Positions 1-10,441 of a DNA stretch of 25,950 bases are shown here, piece after piece. The DNA is from Chara braunii (taxonomy: Eukaryota > Streptophyta > Charophyceae > Charales > Characeae): positions 391,122 through 417,071 of the forward strand of contig BFEA01000350.1 in NCBI GenBank assembly GCA_003427395.1. The letters run 5' to 3'. The notes under the pieces were generated by a model. It made no database searches, was not told the origin of the DNA, and was given only the letters and a program-made list of their open reading frames with translations. The position numbers and the translations under genes were made by a program. The first letter of the stretch is position 1. Every line of letters begins with the position of its first letter.

Positions 1-2
1 CT

Positions 3-4
<2 letters not shown>

Positions 5-52
<48 letters not shown>
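5..52. repeat. (CA)n microsatellite
   Basis: Uninterrupted CA dinucleotide run of 24 units at the left edge of the window, preceded by CTCT. Confidence 0.98.
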
Positions 53-55
<3 letters not shown>

Positions 56-460
56 CCGCGTGCGAGCGCAAACATAGTTCTCCAGTAAACGACCAATTGC
101 TGACGCAGAAGACAGCCAAATGGTGCCACATACCCAACGCCCGAACGAAAAAGCTCTACTTTCATTCTCGTTTTTTTTTTCGCTCAGAACAGCGAAAGTT
201 TTTTAAGCAGGCCCCAAGGTCACAACTATATTCCAATACAGTGGAAAAGCGGAACCTCATTACCTCCTCCCCTCCCCAAAAAGTGAACCTCACTTTTCTC
301 GACGCCAGGGGCTGAATCTTTTGTTTCTTTTCTGAAGGTTTCATTAAATGGATATCCCGTATTCTGTTAAAATAGCAGCTGGCGAGAGCTCTTCGATTTC
401 CGTCTCTCACGAGCGAAGGCCAGCGAGAAACACCCCTCCCTCTCTCTGCACATTGCAAGA

Positions 461-535
461 GAGAGTGAGAGAGAGAGAGAGACATGCAGTGAAAGAGAGT
501 GAGAGAGAGAGAGAGACATGCAGTGAAAGAGAGAA
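461..535. repeat. 34-bp tandem duplication, purine-rich
   Basis: Two copies of a 34-bp unit made of a GA run plus the non-repetitive core gacatgcagtgaaa. The cores start at 481 and 515 and the copies appear identical. A partial third copy decays into GAGAAAAG. Confidence 0.9.
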
Positions 536-761
536 AAGAGGAAAGGAAGAATACTGCTGGAGCGATATTTTGAGCGACGTCTACTGTCTGAAACAGATCT
601 CCATGATTAAATGTGATAAAAAAATTCATGACGTGTGTCGCATTTCGATAGATTAGTAATTAAATTAATACTCGATGACGGCCGTCGTTAATACGAAGAA
701 ACAGCAGCGGAAAAAAAAATCAACCGATGAAACCGATGACCGCTCGTTCTATTCGGAGTTC

Positions 762-915
762 AATCCATCCATTCACCGATTTTTAATCCATCCATTCACC
801 GATTTTTAATCCATCCATTCACCGATTTTTAATCCATCCATTCACCGATTTTTAATCCATCCATTCACCGATTCTTAATCGATCGATTCACCGATTTTTA
901 ATCCATCCATTCACC
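762..915. repeat. 23-bp minisatellite, about 6.7 copies
   Basis: Copies of a 23-bp unit (aatccatccattcaccgattttt) begin at 762, 785, 808, 831, 854, 877 and 900, so the period is exact. The first four units are identical. The unit starting at 854 differs late (gattctt), and the unit at 877 has CGATCGAT in place of CCATCCAT. The last copy is truncated at 915. No gene overlaps it. Confidence 0.97.
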
Positions 916-1430
916 ATCCGGATGGGTGCAAGAGGTCTCGACTGAGAGGATTAGTTGCAGGACTAACGACACATCATGACTTGATTAAATCATTCAGATG
1001 TGATCATCAATTCTAAATTTGATTTGGACGCAGAGTGGACGCAGAGCTGATGAAAATTCGGCGTTGGCGACACCAAAGCCGGCACGTGCGAGATCTGAAA
1101 GAGGAGAGAAATGCAACCAGTCTGGCAACATCCCTACCAGTGGAATGGAGATTGATTTTTTTTATTTTTTTTTTAAATGATAGCAATAGAGTGACTGGAG
1201 GAGCTCCAGACACGAAGAGACGACAGCATAGCAGCACACAAAGGGGGAAAAAAAAGAAAAGAAGAGGGGTACATGATAGAGTAGAGGGCTCAAAGGCTGT
1301 AGTACTGTAATATCACACAGTCAATAAATATTTCGCCATTATTTTTTTATTTCTTCTTTTTCTTATAACAATTAGAACCGTCTAGGGCGGGACTTGGGAA
1401 TAATGACGGTCGTGTCTCCATGAAGAGACG

Positions 1431-1528
1431 ATAGTGGCCCGAAGATCCTTATCCCACTGGGATCTCGTTCTGCCCTGTCCCTCTCGCCATCTCCTTCCTC
1501 CTCACTCCTCCGGTTCTCTTGCTGTTCT

Positions 1529-1590
<62 letters not shown>

Positions 1591-2640
1591 CGCCCCCCAT
1601 TCGTCCCTACCCGCTCGCTTTTCTCCCTTTCTTCCTTCTCCATTGCCTCCCTTCCGCCTGTCCGTTCCATCTTTCCCCCTCTCGATCTTCCCACCACCGA
1701 TCCTCTTTTCCCCATCCTCTTCTCTCCTTGTCCTGTGTCGGTCGCCTCGGTGTTCCCGTCTTTCTCCACGCCTTTCTCTCCTCCGTTGGGATCCTCTTCG
1801 AGCTCCTACTACTCAACTACTCGATGTGGCCCCTCCGGATCTGCTTATGTCCTTTCCTCTCTTCCTCTGTCCGTCGCTCTTTCTCTCTTCATTCCTCTCT
1901 CTCTCCATCACCTGCATATCCACATTTACCCCTTCCCTCTCGTGATTCAGGCCCCTTCGTCATTATCCTGCTCTCTCCTTTCCTTAGCTGTTCCCCTCCA
2001 TCCTGGCTGAGCCCCTGTTCCTGCCTTGCAATCTTTTTCCCCGCTTTGTCCAGATCCCCTACACAAACTGCATTCCTTACCCTCTCACCTTGGCGTTCGT
2101 TCCCCTCCACTACATTGCTTCTTACATTCTCACCCTGATCGGCTGGCATTCCGACCTTCTCCCCCTCTCGATCCCACATCCTGATCCCCCCCCCTCCCAA
2201 TCCGCGTTGCCCCATCCCTTCTTTGCGAATTGGGTACATCTCCTCCCATATACTTAAGGACCCTCCTCGACGTCCTCCTCCTCCTCCACAAAACCTCCTT
2301 AACGCCGGCAAACTTACCCTCAATGCTTCACCCTATCGCGTTGACTCTCCTTGAGCTTCGTCTGTTGTCCCATCCCATTCGGACCGACCAAATCCCGAGT
2401 CTCTCGTCCTCCTGATCCCGCGCATCCTCACCCTACCTACCCCTTCGTCCTTCTCCTGCTACTACAGCCTCTCAAGATACGATGACGACCTTCTCCTGCC
2501 TGCCTGACCGAACACGTGAGGTCTCCCTCGTGTTCCTTCTCCCCCTGACTCTCCGCATTCACGGCATGATCCCCGCTTACTCCTTCCGATAGCGGCCGTG
2601 CTCAAATCCTGTCCCACTTGCAACATGGCACCCCCACAGA
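1431..2640. other. Pyrimidine-rich block without a supportable gene
   Basis: The plus strand is strongly C/T biased for over 1 kb, with a perfect (CT)n core at 1532-1587. Long open frames exist on both strands only because of this composition: they translate to Ser/Leu/Pro-rich or Arg/Glu-rich low-complexity peptides with no domain. I regard them as non-coding. The sequence becomes more mixed towards 2640. Confidence 0.6.
1532..1587. repeat. (CT)n microsatellite
   Basis: Perfect CT dinucleotide run of about 28 units, embedded in the larger pyrimidine-rich block. Confidence 0.97.
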
Positions 2641-2718
2641 AAATGGAGTTGCAGCCCTAAACGTAGATGGAGGCAGGAGGGAAGGAGGGATGTAGGAAGG
2701 GAGAGAGAGAGACACACA

Positions 2719-2721
<3 letters not shown>

Positions 2722-2793
<72 letters not shown>
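2722..2793. repeat. (GA)n microsatellite
   Basis: Perfect GA run of about 36 units, preceded by a shorter GA run and a CACACA stretch at 2701-2721. Confidence 0.97.
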
Positions 2794-2796
<3 letters not shown>

Positions 2797-3010
2797 GCAC
2801 TTCGCGCACGCCGGGCGAACCTTCTGGGCCGAGTGTGAACAGAGCTCCCCTAACTCTTCACGCACAACAACACTAAGAGAGGGAGGGAGGGAGGGAGAGG
2901 AGGGAAAAAGTGTGCACTTCGCCACGCCACGTGGACTCGCCTATTTCCTTCTTGGACCGAGTTTGAATGAAGCACACCGCATCTTCATGCACAAGATCGC
3001 ACGCACCCCG
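2794..3010. repeat. Diverged duplication beside purine tracts
   Basis: Two related segments begin near 2795 and 2911. Each follows a purine-rich tract: (GA)n for the first and GAGG/GGGA repeats for the second. Both start with gtgcacttcgc, continue with a cacgcc-type stretch, and later share a gg(g/a)ccgagt(g/t)tgaa block. Identity is partial, so this is an old duplication of about 118-bp period. No domain is seen in any frame. Confidence 0.6.
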
Positions 3011-3077
3011 CGCACGCCCGTTTGCACGCTACTCGACTATGCTCCGACTGCCGATTCCTTTCCGGGCACAACCACCT

Positions 3078-3182
3078 GCATGAAACTCCCGACGGCGCTG
3101 CCCCACGAAAACAAGTGCGCGGCCTTTTCTTCCGCCCAGCACGGAAAATCCCGACGGCTCTGCCCGGAGAAAATAAATGCGC
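3078..3182. repeat. 61-bp diverged tandem duplication
   Basis: The segment starting at 3078 recurs at 3139 with a 61-bp period. Shared blocks include tcccgacggc, ctgccc and the spaced pattern gaaaa.aa.tgcgcg. Similarity is clear but imperfect over about 44 bp and fades afterwards. The surrounding 2795-3420 region has open frames on several strands with no recognisable domain. Confidence 0.65.
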
Positions 3183-3423
3183 GTCTGAAAAGCCGATGTG
3201 CCTCCTGAATTTCTGGGGCCGCTACAAGCACATGGCGAGCCGGCACGGGCCTGTTCGATGGTACTGCGGAAATGGCAGTACAAGTTCCAACGGGCCTCTC
3301 CAACTCCCATTCCTTTTCACAAACGTTCCGAAAACGAGCCACAACCATGCCGCACAGACCCAGGCTCCCACGTCACACGAAATATGAGACCACGGACGAA
3401 CCAGGCCCGGTAACGGACAAGGC

Positions 3424-4012
3424 AAAAAAAAAAAAAAAAAAAAAAAAACACAAAAAAGGGGCCTTTCCAGGCTTCCATTATGCTCAAGTAAATTGAGGCC
3501 GGGAATCCCTCAACAAACAACCCGGAAAACATGGCTGGGAGCATTACCCAGTTTCCCTTGAGGCGTTGGGAAAAAAAAAAACTTCTAGGAACAGAATGGC
3601 CAAATCTGGACCGCTGTCCTGATGATCCACAACCCTGGAAAAAAGTAAAAAACAACGAATATCAAAGCCCTCACAGCCATAAAAGCCCAACAATTCCAAA
3701 CATATCTACCAACAAAACTCTATCTGGTAATCTATAGCTACCCTACGTTCCCAGCCTAAACTATCAGACTAATCCAACCCCATCTTTTATTCCCCAATCT
3801 ATGCTATTTTTATTCTACTTCCCTCAGAATCAAACTACCACCTAATGCGGAGGTAACTCAGATGAGTTGATGCTGTCCGTCTACCTTCGACGGTAAAATC
3901 TCCAGGGATCACAACCTGACTACGAGGAACGCTCCCTCCACCCCCACGGTCCCTACTGCCTGTCTCCTGCGACCGAGCCAGTAACCGAGTGAACCAGGTT
4001 TACCTTATTGAG
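3424..4012 (-). other. LINE 3' region ending in a T-rich sense tail
   Basis: This lies directly downstream of the ORF2 stop in the sense (minus) direction and contains no ORF with a domain. Its last part (3580-3425) is a 156-bp block that recurs exactly at 25795-25950. In sense orientation the block ends with ggcccctttttt, then GTG, then a run of 25 T. A LINE normally ends in poly(A) or a short repeat, so a sense T run is unusual. The block could instead be a separate short repeat lying next to the LINE. Confidence 0.55.
3425..3580. repeat. 156-bp dispersed repeat, copy 1
   Basis: Base-for-base identical to 25795-25950 in the same orientation, including the A11-type run at the right end as far as the window allows. 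Copy 1 has 25 A at its left end against 24 in copy 2. It contains small inverted repeats: ctggg...cccag around 3535-3552 and ccggg...cccgg around 3499-3527. In copy 1 it forms the end of the LINE 3' region. Confidence 0.97.
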
Positions 4013-5164
4013 CTAAGAAGAGAATAGCCACTGATCTAAGACAAGCTTGTCACTCTCGATTTTTGCTAACGTGCCTCGAACGCACCAGGTCTCTCTGAAC
4101 CACTTCATACCACTTGTCTTGCTTTCTGCTGTCAGCACTTTCCGTCTCCAGTCGGCCTGGATTGACTGTCTTATCCCCTGTTGTATTGTAGCTCGAATTT
4201 GCTTGTTCGACCAATCTTGACCTTTGAAAATGCGATCATTTATTCCTTGCCAGACTACTGCACATATCACCGCTCTTGATGTCTGAGCAACGTAACCCCA
4301 TCCTTTGGATGGGAACAGAGAATCCGGAATTCCACCTAGCAACGTCCAATTCCTGTCCCAGTTCAGAATCTCGCCTAAGATATATTCTCATTTCTCCGTC
4401 CACCACTTCTAAATTCGACTCGAAGCAGGGCAGTCCCACCACAAGTGAACAGTCGATTCGAATGCCCACTGACACCGATTGCATTTGAGATCCACTTTCA
4501 TGCCGTGTTCGACAAGCCAGATCGTGGACGGAGTAGTTAGCATTGAAAGTAGCCACAACATTGCAGCTTGGCGTTTATTAGGTATCAGTGACAACTGCTT
4601 CCAACATTTCTTTAAATCTGCCATAATAGTCTGGGGGTAAAGAGTCAACAAAACTTGCCATCTTGTCATTGCAACAATCAGGGGATCCTTTGAAGGGAGG
4701 CACATCGTGTAACCCACTTTTTGGGTATAGTCCAATAAACACAAGCTTTGTCCAGCGTGTTTAGTGACCCTCCATTCCCACTTCTTGGGATCCAATTTCA
4801 TGGTCGAGATCGGTCTGGCATTTGAGAACAAGACACAGGACATTAAGCCGTTGTCATGGGTATATTCCATTACTCTTATCTGAGTAAGTGAAGAGCCTAC
4901 TTCTGGTTGGCGCTGACTGTAAGCCTGTATTAACAGGTTGTCCTTGAGTATTGTCCAACCTTGGAATACCCTTTTGCCATCCGGTTGAGTATTCACCAGT
5001 TTCCATATTTGAGAATTGTCATCTACATTGCCAGTGTTGTACCACATTCCGGGTGGGTCTGTTGTAGAAAAGTCCAACAAATCTCTCCGGGTTTGTGGAA
5101 TAGCATTAATGAGTAAGTCTCTTTTCTCCAATAGGTTCCTTACCTGTCCCAGTTTGAAGCGCAA
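4013..5164 (-). pseudogene. LINE ORF2, C-terminal part with RT-type zinc-binding domain
   Basis: A 251-codon open segment (5164-4409) continues in the same frame to a final stop at 4013. It is interrupted only by a TAG just after the zinc-binding motif and a TGA at 4390-4388. The motif resembles the zf-RVT domain of plant LINEs: a run beginning CNRCQW is followed by an E-S-T-V-H-L-W-W-D-C pattern, giving CxxC...HxxxxC ligands. After the stops, a Trp-rich tail (AVVWQGINDRIF) matches the usual LINE C-terminus. The domain probably helps the ORF2 protein bind nucleic acid. It is the last coding part of ORF2, after the reverse transcriptase. Confidence 0.82.
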
Positions 5165-5700
5165 GTCGCTGATTGTAAGCCATATTCCACTAATGTTGTC
5201 TCATAGGTCTTCGATTCGGACTATGCTTTCCTCGATCCATTTTCTTATAAAGCTTCAAGTAGCTGTATCAGATGTGAGGGTTATCTGATGTGAGGGTTTT
5301 CAAATAGAGGTTGACACGGTACTTCCACTTTGGTAGTTGGATCCACCCACACATCTGGACACAGCATTTTCCAAGCCTGTATAATTGTCTTCCAAAATGA
5401 TGATTTAACATGTCTTCTTTGGAATGAGTGTAACATCATGCATATCCATACATCCGAAGGCCGGGACAGGTTTCATTCCCTTGCTAGGATGTGTTCAACT
5501 AGGGAGATCCAGTGTGATTCTTGTCATTCCAATGCAGCTTTCAGAATTCATTTAATAAGCATAGCATCATTTTGTTTCTTGGGGTCCAGGATTTATAATC
5601 CTCCTTGGTCACGTGGGATACACAGCATCTCCCATGCGACTTTGGAGAGAAAAGACTTTTCGGTCCCTGCGTACGAATTCCATAAAAATTTCACGGTCCT

Positions 5701-6817
5701 TCATTTGATCAGACTGTATAGTTGTTTCCAAAATCTCCTTACTGTACCAACGAACCACAAGAGAGCAAAAAACACACCGTTTATCACTACACCTCTACCG
5801 AACAACATTAGATGGGGGGCTCTACCCCATATGATCAGTCTGTGTACTAATTTTTGTATTAGTAGGTTGTTTTGATCGCCTTCACAGGACATCAAGGCGA
5901 TTTGTACTCCCAAGAAACGTTTTGATTGACCATCACTGATTCTGCCAGTGCGCATTCCCCATTGTACCGACAATTGGTAATTAGGAGCCGGAAAAAAAAT
6001 TGACTTATGTCAATTAACAGCTGCCTAAGAGAGGTCTGAGTATTCATCTAGGCACTGTTTTAGTGTCCCCATAGATGTCGGAGAGTTTTCAGCCACCGCA
6101 AACAGGTCATCAGCCAATGCCTTCACCTTTAACTAATTTGGGCCAGCAGGAGTCCATTTATTAAGTGGTTCGTTCTAACGTTATTTGAAAGCACCTCCAT
6201 TTGGACATCAAACAAGAGAGGAGCTAGTAGGCAACCTTGCCACAAGAAACGAGTGGGGGAGAATTCGTTTGAGAGTCTCACATTGACCATAACAGCTGCA
6301 GTGGACATCATATACATTGCTATAACCCAGGTAGAGAATATCTCGCCGAAGCCCACGATGTCGTGAGAACATATGATCAGTTAACCCGGTTATATACTTT
6401 CTCCAAATCGAGTAGTAGGACTACGTGGTTCAAGTCTTCGTTGTTAATGCTTTCTAATGATTCTACCGTTGTTACAATGTTCGTGAAGATTGGCCGTTCT
6501 CTCACAAACGCTGCTTGGTCTGGGTTGACCAGTTCTGGTAAATATCTCCCCAGTCTGCGTGCAATAATTTTTGACAAAAGTTTATAAGAGACATTTAAAA
6601 TTGAGATAGATCTCCAATTGCGAATTTCTGCTCTGTCCCCCTTTTTGTAGAGCACTGAGATTATTCCTCTGCACATGCTAGTAGACAATTTACCACCGGT
6701 AAGTATTTCGTTGTATATTTTTATTAGGCCTTCTCCTATAGCGTACCAAATACATAAATACAGTTCTACTGGAAGACCGTCGTCCCCAGGAGCCTTGCCT
6801 CTGGACATTGCCTTCAA
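5701..6817 (-). pseudogene. LINE ORF2, reverse transcriptase domain (frameshifted)
   Basis: Three open segments (6817-6377, 6356-6129, 5973-5701) carry successive reverse transcriptase motifs. The first has the NWRSISIL and NPDQAAF blocks and motif A, LLLDLEKVYNRV; the catalytic Asp codon at 6409-6407 is kept, while a second Asp normally seen in EKAYD is Asn. The second has the QGCLLAPLLF block. Between segments two and three lies an ALADD form of the metal-binding pair (codons 6115-6107), reached by a frameshift. The third has FLGVQIAL and the following helix region. Stops at 6379-6377 (TGA), about 6024 (TAG) and 6012-6010 (TGA), plus at least two frameshifts, mark it as dead. The product would copy the LINE RNA at nicked target DNA. 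Confidence 0.87.
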
Positions 6818-7528
6818 CGCCTCAAATGCTTTTGTGAGGGTGATAAAACGGTCCAGGTCTAACCGGCCTGCAGTAGAGAGTCTTACTGTAGTTGATGATC
6901 AATGGTTGTTACTCAGGTGGAGTTCCTTGTCAATTGCTTTCCCCTGTAGGCGTGATGTAAGTATGTCTTTGTAATAAATAGTCGCATAATTGCAAAGGGT
7001 CTGTAGATCCTTAGCTATAGGGGAGTCAGAGTTAAAAGGGGGACACAGTTCACGCATAGGAACCGAGGAACCCCTGGGAAGGAGCTTTTGAAATGACTCC
7101 TTCGTTAGGCGATCGTGAACTGTGATCCATTTTATCTAAAAACGTTTTGCCAAGATTTAATATTTCTTCTTCTGCATCATATCCCATTCTGATATCAATT
7201 TAGTCCTCTCTATGCCCCAAATCACATTTGAGATGGGGTGTTGTGTCATTCTTTGTTCTGCATATTCTATTCTCTTCTGCAATGATTCTTCCTGTTTGTT
7301 TCGTTGGTAGGCCTTGATTCTTGAAAAGATTGAGAGCAGATTTGAAAACATACAAGAATCTGTTTTCCACCACTCAGACGTTGAGGCATACATATGTCTG
7401 GCTTCTTTCCAGCTGATCCAGTATTTCCTCATCCAATCGAGTAGACCCATATCTTCCAAGTTCTGTGTATTGAGTCGGAAGAGACCCCGTTCTCTAACCA
7501 GCTCTGATGTAAGGACTATTAGAATCAC
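6818..7528 (-). pseudogene. LINE ORF2, endonuclease-RT linker
   Basis: The open segment 7528-7157 (about 123 codons) is the region that usually connects endonuclease and reverse transcriptase in plant LINEs. It has a GLFRLNTQNLEDMGLL block and an aromatic YWISWKEAR helix, then a basic, coiled-coil-like stretch. From 7156 to 6818 no long frame remains, so decay or a small deletion is likely. The assignment rests on position and on general resemblance to LINE linkers rather than on a catalytic motif. Confidence 0.65.
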
Positions 7529-7600
7529 TGGTTTATGATCTGACAGCGGATGAGACTTTTCGGTAATCCCAATTACAGATTCTCATAGATTTGGTGAGGT

Positions 7601-8231
7601 TTAGAAGAAGTCCAACCTCTTGCATATCACACCCACATTCTCTATTGGGTTGGAGAACCAAGTAAAACCATCTTCATTGGGGTGGGATAATTTGTAGGGA
7701 TCTATAAGTTCCAAGGTATCCATGAGTTTCATCAGAGAAACTTTATCTATAGGATAATCAGAGCCTTGAGTTGAGTTGGACATATCTAACGATGTATTTC
7801 AATCCCCCCCCAAAATAAGTTTGTTGCCTTCGGGAATAATACATAGCAAATCCTGAAAGAAGGAATTTTGAAGTCCAAGGTCCGTAGGGGCGTACACTGT
7901 AGCTATAATCCAGTATTGGTCGTTAATCAACAATTTTATCTATGCGACGGCCTCATAGGTCGGAGTAGTAATCAATAATTTCACAATCCAGATTTCTGTG
8001 AATTAAAATCTCTACCCTTCCTCTAGAGCCGATCGCCGGAGACCATATTTGGGGCCCATCCCACCAACTACCCAGTGAGTTAATTTTGTCTTCATTAAGT
8101 TTGATTTCCTGAATACAGGTAATCTGGATATTATTGGTGTGAATCAAGGACTTCAAGCGTTTTTTCTTAAAGTTTCCCGATGAATTCCCCATGCCCCGCA
8201 GATTCCAACTCAAAATTTTGACCTTACTCAT
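7601..8231 (-). pseudogene. LINE ORF2, N-terminal AP-like endonuclease
   Basis: ORF2 starts at the ATG at 8231. The first 92 codons contain ILSWNLRGMG (Asn motif) and ITCIQEIKL (metal-binding Glu), both typical of the exonuclease-endonuclease-phosphatase fold. After a frameshift around 7930-7960 the frame continues with ATVYAPTD, then GGD, a TGA stop (7801-7799), then NTS, the position of the usual GGDWN/GGDFN catalytic motif. The next segment (7783-7601) ends with FTWFSNP and a KRLDFF block, close to the usual SRLDRF motif. The enzyme would nick target DNA to start reverse transcription. The ORF1 stop lies about 200 bp upstream. Confidence 0.87.
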
Positions 8232-8434
8232 GTTCTACTCGTTCCTCCCATCAACTGTTGGATATGAGGGGAGGAAGGAGAGGACACATCCGTGGACCAC
8301 ACACTAGTTAAATAGGTGCGAAGGAAAGGGGAGTCAAGTTTTTTATCCCGAGGCAGACGTGATTCCAAGTCTAGCAGACATTCCACGGATTTCAGACGAG
8401 GAATAAGAATGCAACGTAACTCCTGTCTCTTCCT

Positions 8435-10441
8435 TTATGAAAACCAAGAGATTGGAATCAAATGAAGACCTTCATTCTCAAGTTTTTCGAGCTGACCATC
8501 CTGAAAACGAACATCCAGGAGTGGAAAAAAAAATATAAATTTCCTTCCTCGTTGTTCTGGATGATCTACGAAAATACGGACCATAATAATTTCGGGAATG
8601 AGGCGAAAAACAAACTTATCATTGATAGCAGATCTCACCAGCACAGCCATCGAGGAGGGAATCGAGGTGTCCGGGGATGGAAGACTTACAAGGGTCAACG
8701 ATCTATCCGGACCAGTGAAAGCAATCGTCCAAAAGGAATTACGAGCTGCGACACAAAAAAATGGTAAGATCTTGTTCACAATATCCTGCAGTTATTCCTT
8801 CACCAGGGAGACGGACACCCGTTTCCTTGATATTTTGGTACCTGGGGTACCTATTACCGAACCATTCATCCCTGAGTGTTGAGAAGAGGATGACGAGTGC
8901 TCACCTTCTAAGTTGCCCCCTTCCGAGACGAAACTTCCTTCTCTATCCAACCTACGCTAGTTATCTGGTGTGTCGTTTTTTCCTCTCAAAGTTCCTGGAT
9001 CCATTACCGAGGAGGTCACAATGAACCGATCGAGCTCTTGGGAGGCACCGACGCCTGCTGTGGAGACTTCATGTATAAATCCTCCTTGATCAAATAATGG
9101 ATGTGGAGACAGGGGCCAAATTGTTGGACCTGTCCCTCCCGCCGTGGAGATTGCACCACTCATCAATGTAGTTATGCCACCCACAACCATCGAGTTTCCC
9201 AAAAAGGGGACAAACGTCGATGGGTGTGTCATGCCATACTGAATTCCAAAGGGAATCGGCGACATATTCCATGGCGTCATTCCACCTTGAGACATGCCGT
9301 ATGAAGCTTGTAAATATCCCAGGTGTGCTTGTAGTTCTGGAGAAAAAACTGGATTGAACTGATGTGAGAAGTTGGATGGAACAACTGCTTGACTAACTGC
9401 TACCGGCTGTGCTTGCATACTCATCACCGGGTGCGTTGACGCTTGGAGATGTAGGTCGATTTAAGGGACCCTGGTACTGTCTCCTCCTCGATGATTCTTG
9501 GCCACCAGCGTGTTGTTGAAGATTGCCTGGATCCGATGACGCCTCTTGATTCTGACGATTGTTGCACCGACATTCCATACCTGTATGGAAGAAGGCTCTG
9601 CAGCGTCTGCAGCGGGGCGTCTCCGCACGCGCAAGTTTGACCTCGAGAGAATCTCCTTCAGAGGTGTCAATCCAGAGTTTATTTTTCATGTTGTGCCGAG
9701 CTATTGGATCGATGTCAAACTTGATGTTTATGAGCGTAGGTCGCAGTCCTGTTCTGGAGGATGTGAACGAAGAACCGGTCCAATTGCTCATCGTACCTGT
9801 GCTTCCAAGTACAGGAATGCATCTAATGGTACTTGCACAGCGATCACTCAAAAGTTCTGATCATCCTCTTGTTGCCTCTATATCCGTAGCTGTGCGTTTG
9901 TTAGCCACGGCTTGGACTCGAACACGTAGTGTGACGAACCGATGGTCAACTTATCGCTCCCCTTGTTTACCAGTCACGTAGCGATTTCACGAGACTTAGC
10001 GATATAGGAAACCACATTAGGTGTTTCCATCTTGGTTCTGCCTCTGCAGAATGTTTGAGCGTCAAAGGAACCTTTAGACGTCTTCTTATCTTCATATGCA
10101 CGAACGATGTCCTCCTTGACGTTCTTCGACAGGAACCTAGCACCTGCTCGGAAGATTACGGTAACCGTATGTTCTTTCAGCCAATTAATTTTGGCTTGAT
10201 TGAGCGCTACGTTTACTTTGAATCTCACTGCCCTCCCATCTACCGTCATTTCACCAGGATCAATATCTGGTGGCATAATCCCCCCATCGTAGCACAACCT
10301 CATCAGCTCCCGAAGCCTATCGTCATCCTCTCTGGCCCCATATGGGACACGTGGAGGGGATCTTGCACCATTTTCCATGCCTTCATCCACACCTCTCTCA
10401 ATCGAACCTACTGCTCATCTTTCTACTCCGGTCTCCGTCAT
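8435..10441 (-). pseudogene. LINE ORF1, nucleic-acid-binding protein with CCHC knuckle
   Basis: The likely original start is the ATG at 10441-10439, in frame with the long segment ending at 9974; a TGA at codon 9 (10417-10415) interrupts it. This N-terminal segment resembles the DUF4283-like domain of plant L1 ORF1 proteins. After a frameshift the segment 9851-9393 carries a CCHC zinc knuckle (CRRCRAFFHTGMEC, 9611-9570; Cx2Cx4Hx4C). A further frameshift leads to a Met/Pro/Gly/Ser-rich tail from 9427 that runs to a stop at 8435 with two internal stops (TAG near 8952, TAA near 8791). ORF1 proteins coat LINE RNA. I am confident of the knuckle and position, less so of the extent of the tail. Confidence 0.78.

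Larger units (their letters stand above)
53..1430. other. Gene-free stretch with short tandem repeats
   Basis: I see no coding sequence with recognisable domains here. Open frames are short and overlap on both strands. The stretch holds a 34-bp purine repeat, a 23-bp minisatellite, a 12-bp perfect palindrome at 914-925 just after the minisatellite, and an 11-bp tandem duplication (tggacgcagag twice) near 1025-1046. The remainder is moderately AT-rich with short A and T homopolymers. Confidence 0.6.
3424..10441 (-). mobile_element. Degenerate L1-type LINE (non-LTR retrotransposon)
   Basis: On the minus strand the order is ORF1 with a CCHC zinc knuckle (10441-8435), then ORF2 with an AP-type endonuclease, reverse transcriptase and C-terminal zinc-binding domain (8231-4013), then a 3' region of about 590 bp ending at a homopolymer (T25 in the sense orientation). 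This order matches plant L1-clade LINEs. All domains are in collinear order, so it is essentially a full-length element, but both ORFs carry frameshifts and stops and it cannot be active as read. The 5' end is set at the inferred ORF1 start; the 5' UTR boundary and target-site duplications were not found. Confidence 0.88.

Noticed and set aside
762-915. CRISPR-like regular repeats
   Set aside because: The 23-bp units are directly adjacent with no spacers. It is a minisatellite in eukaryotic sequence.
1434-2138. Long Ser/Leu/Pro-rich open frame on the plus strand, with an Arg/Glu-rich frame opposite
   Set aside because: It exists because the region is almost pure pyrimidine and includes (CT)n. 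No domain or natural start context is visible, and both strands are open at once.
5330-5875. Plus-strand frame of 181 codons inside the LINE
   Set aside because: It is antisense to ORF2 of the LINE, whose reverse transcriptase motifs are clear on the minus strand.
4388-10417. TGA read as Trp (alternative genetic code)
   Set aside because: TAG and TAA stops and several frameshifts occur in the same element, and other elements here also contain TAG/TAA. Decay explains the pattern.
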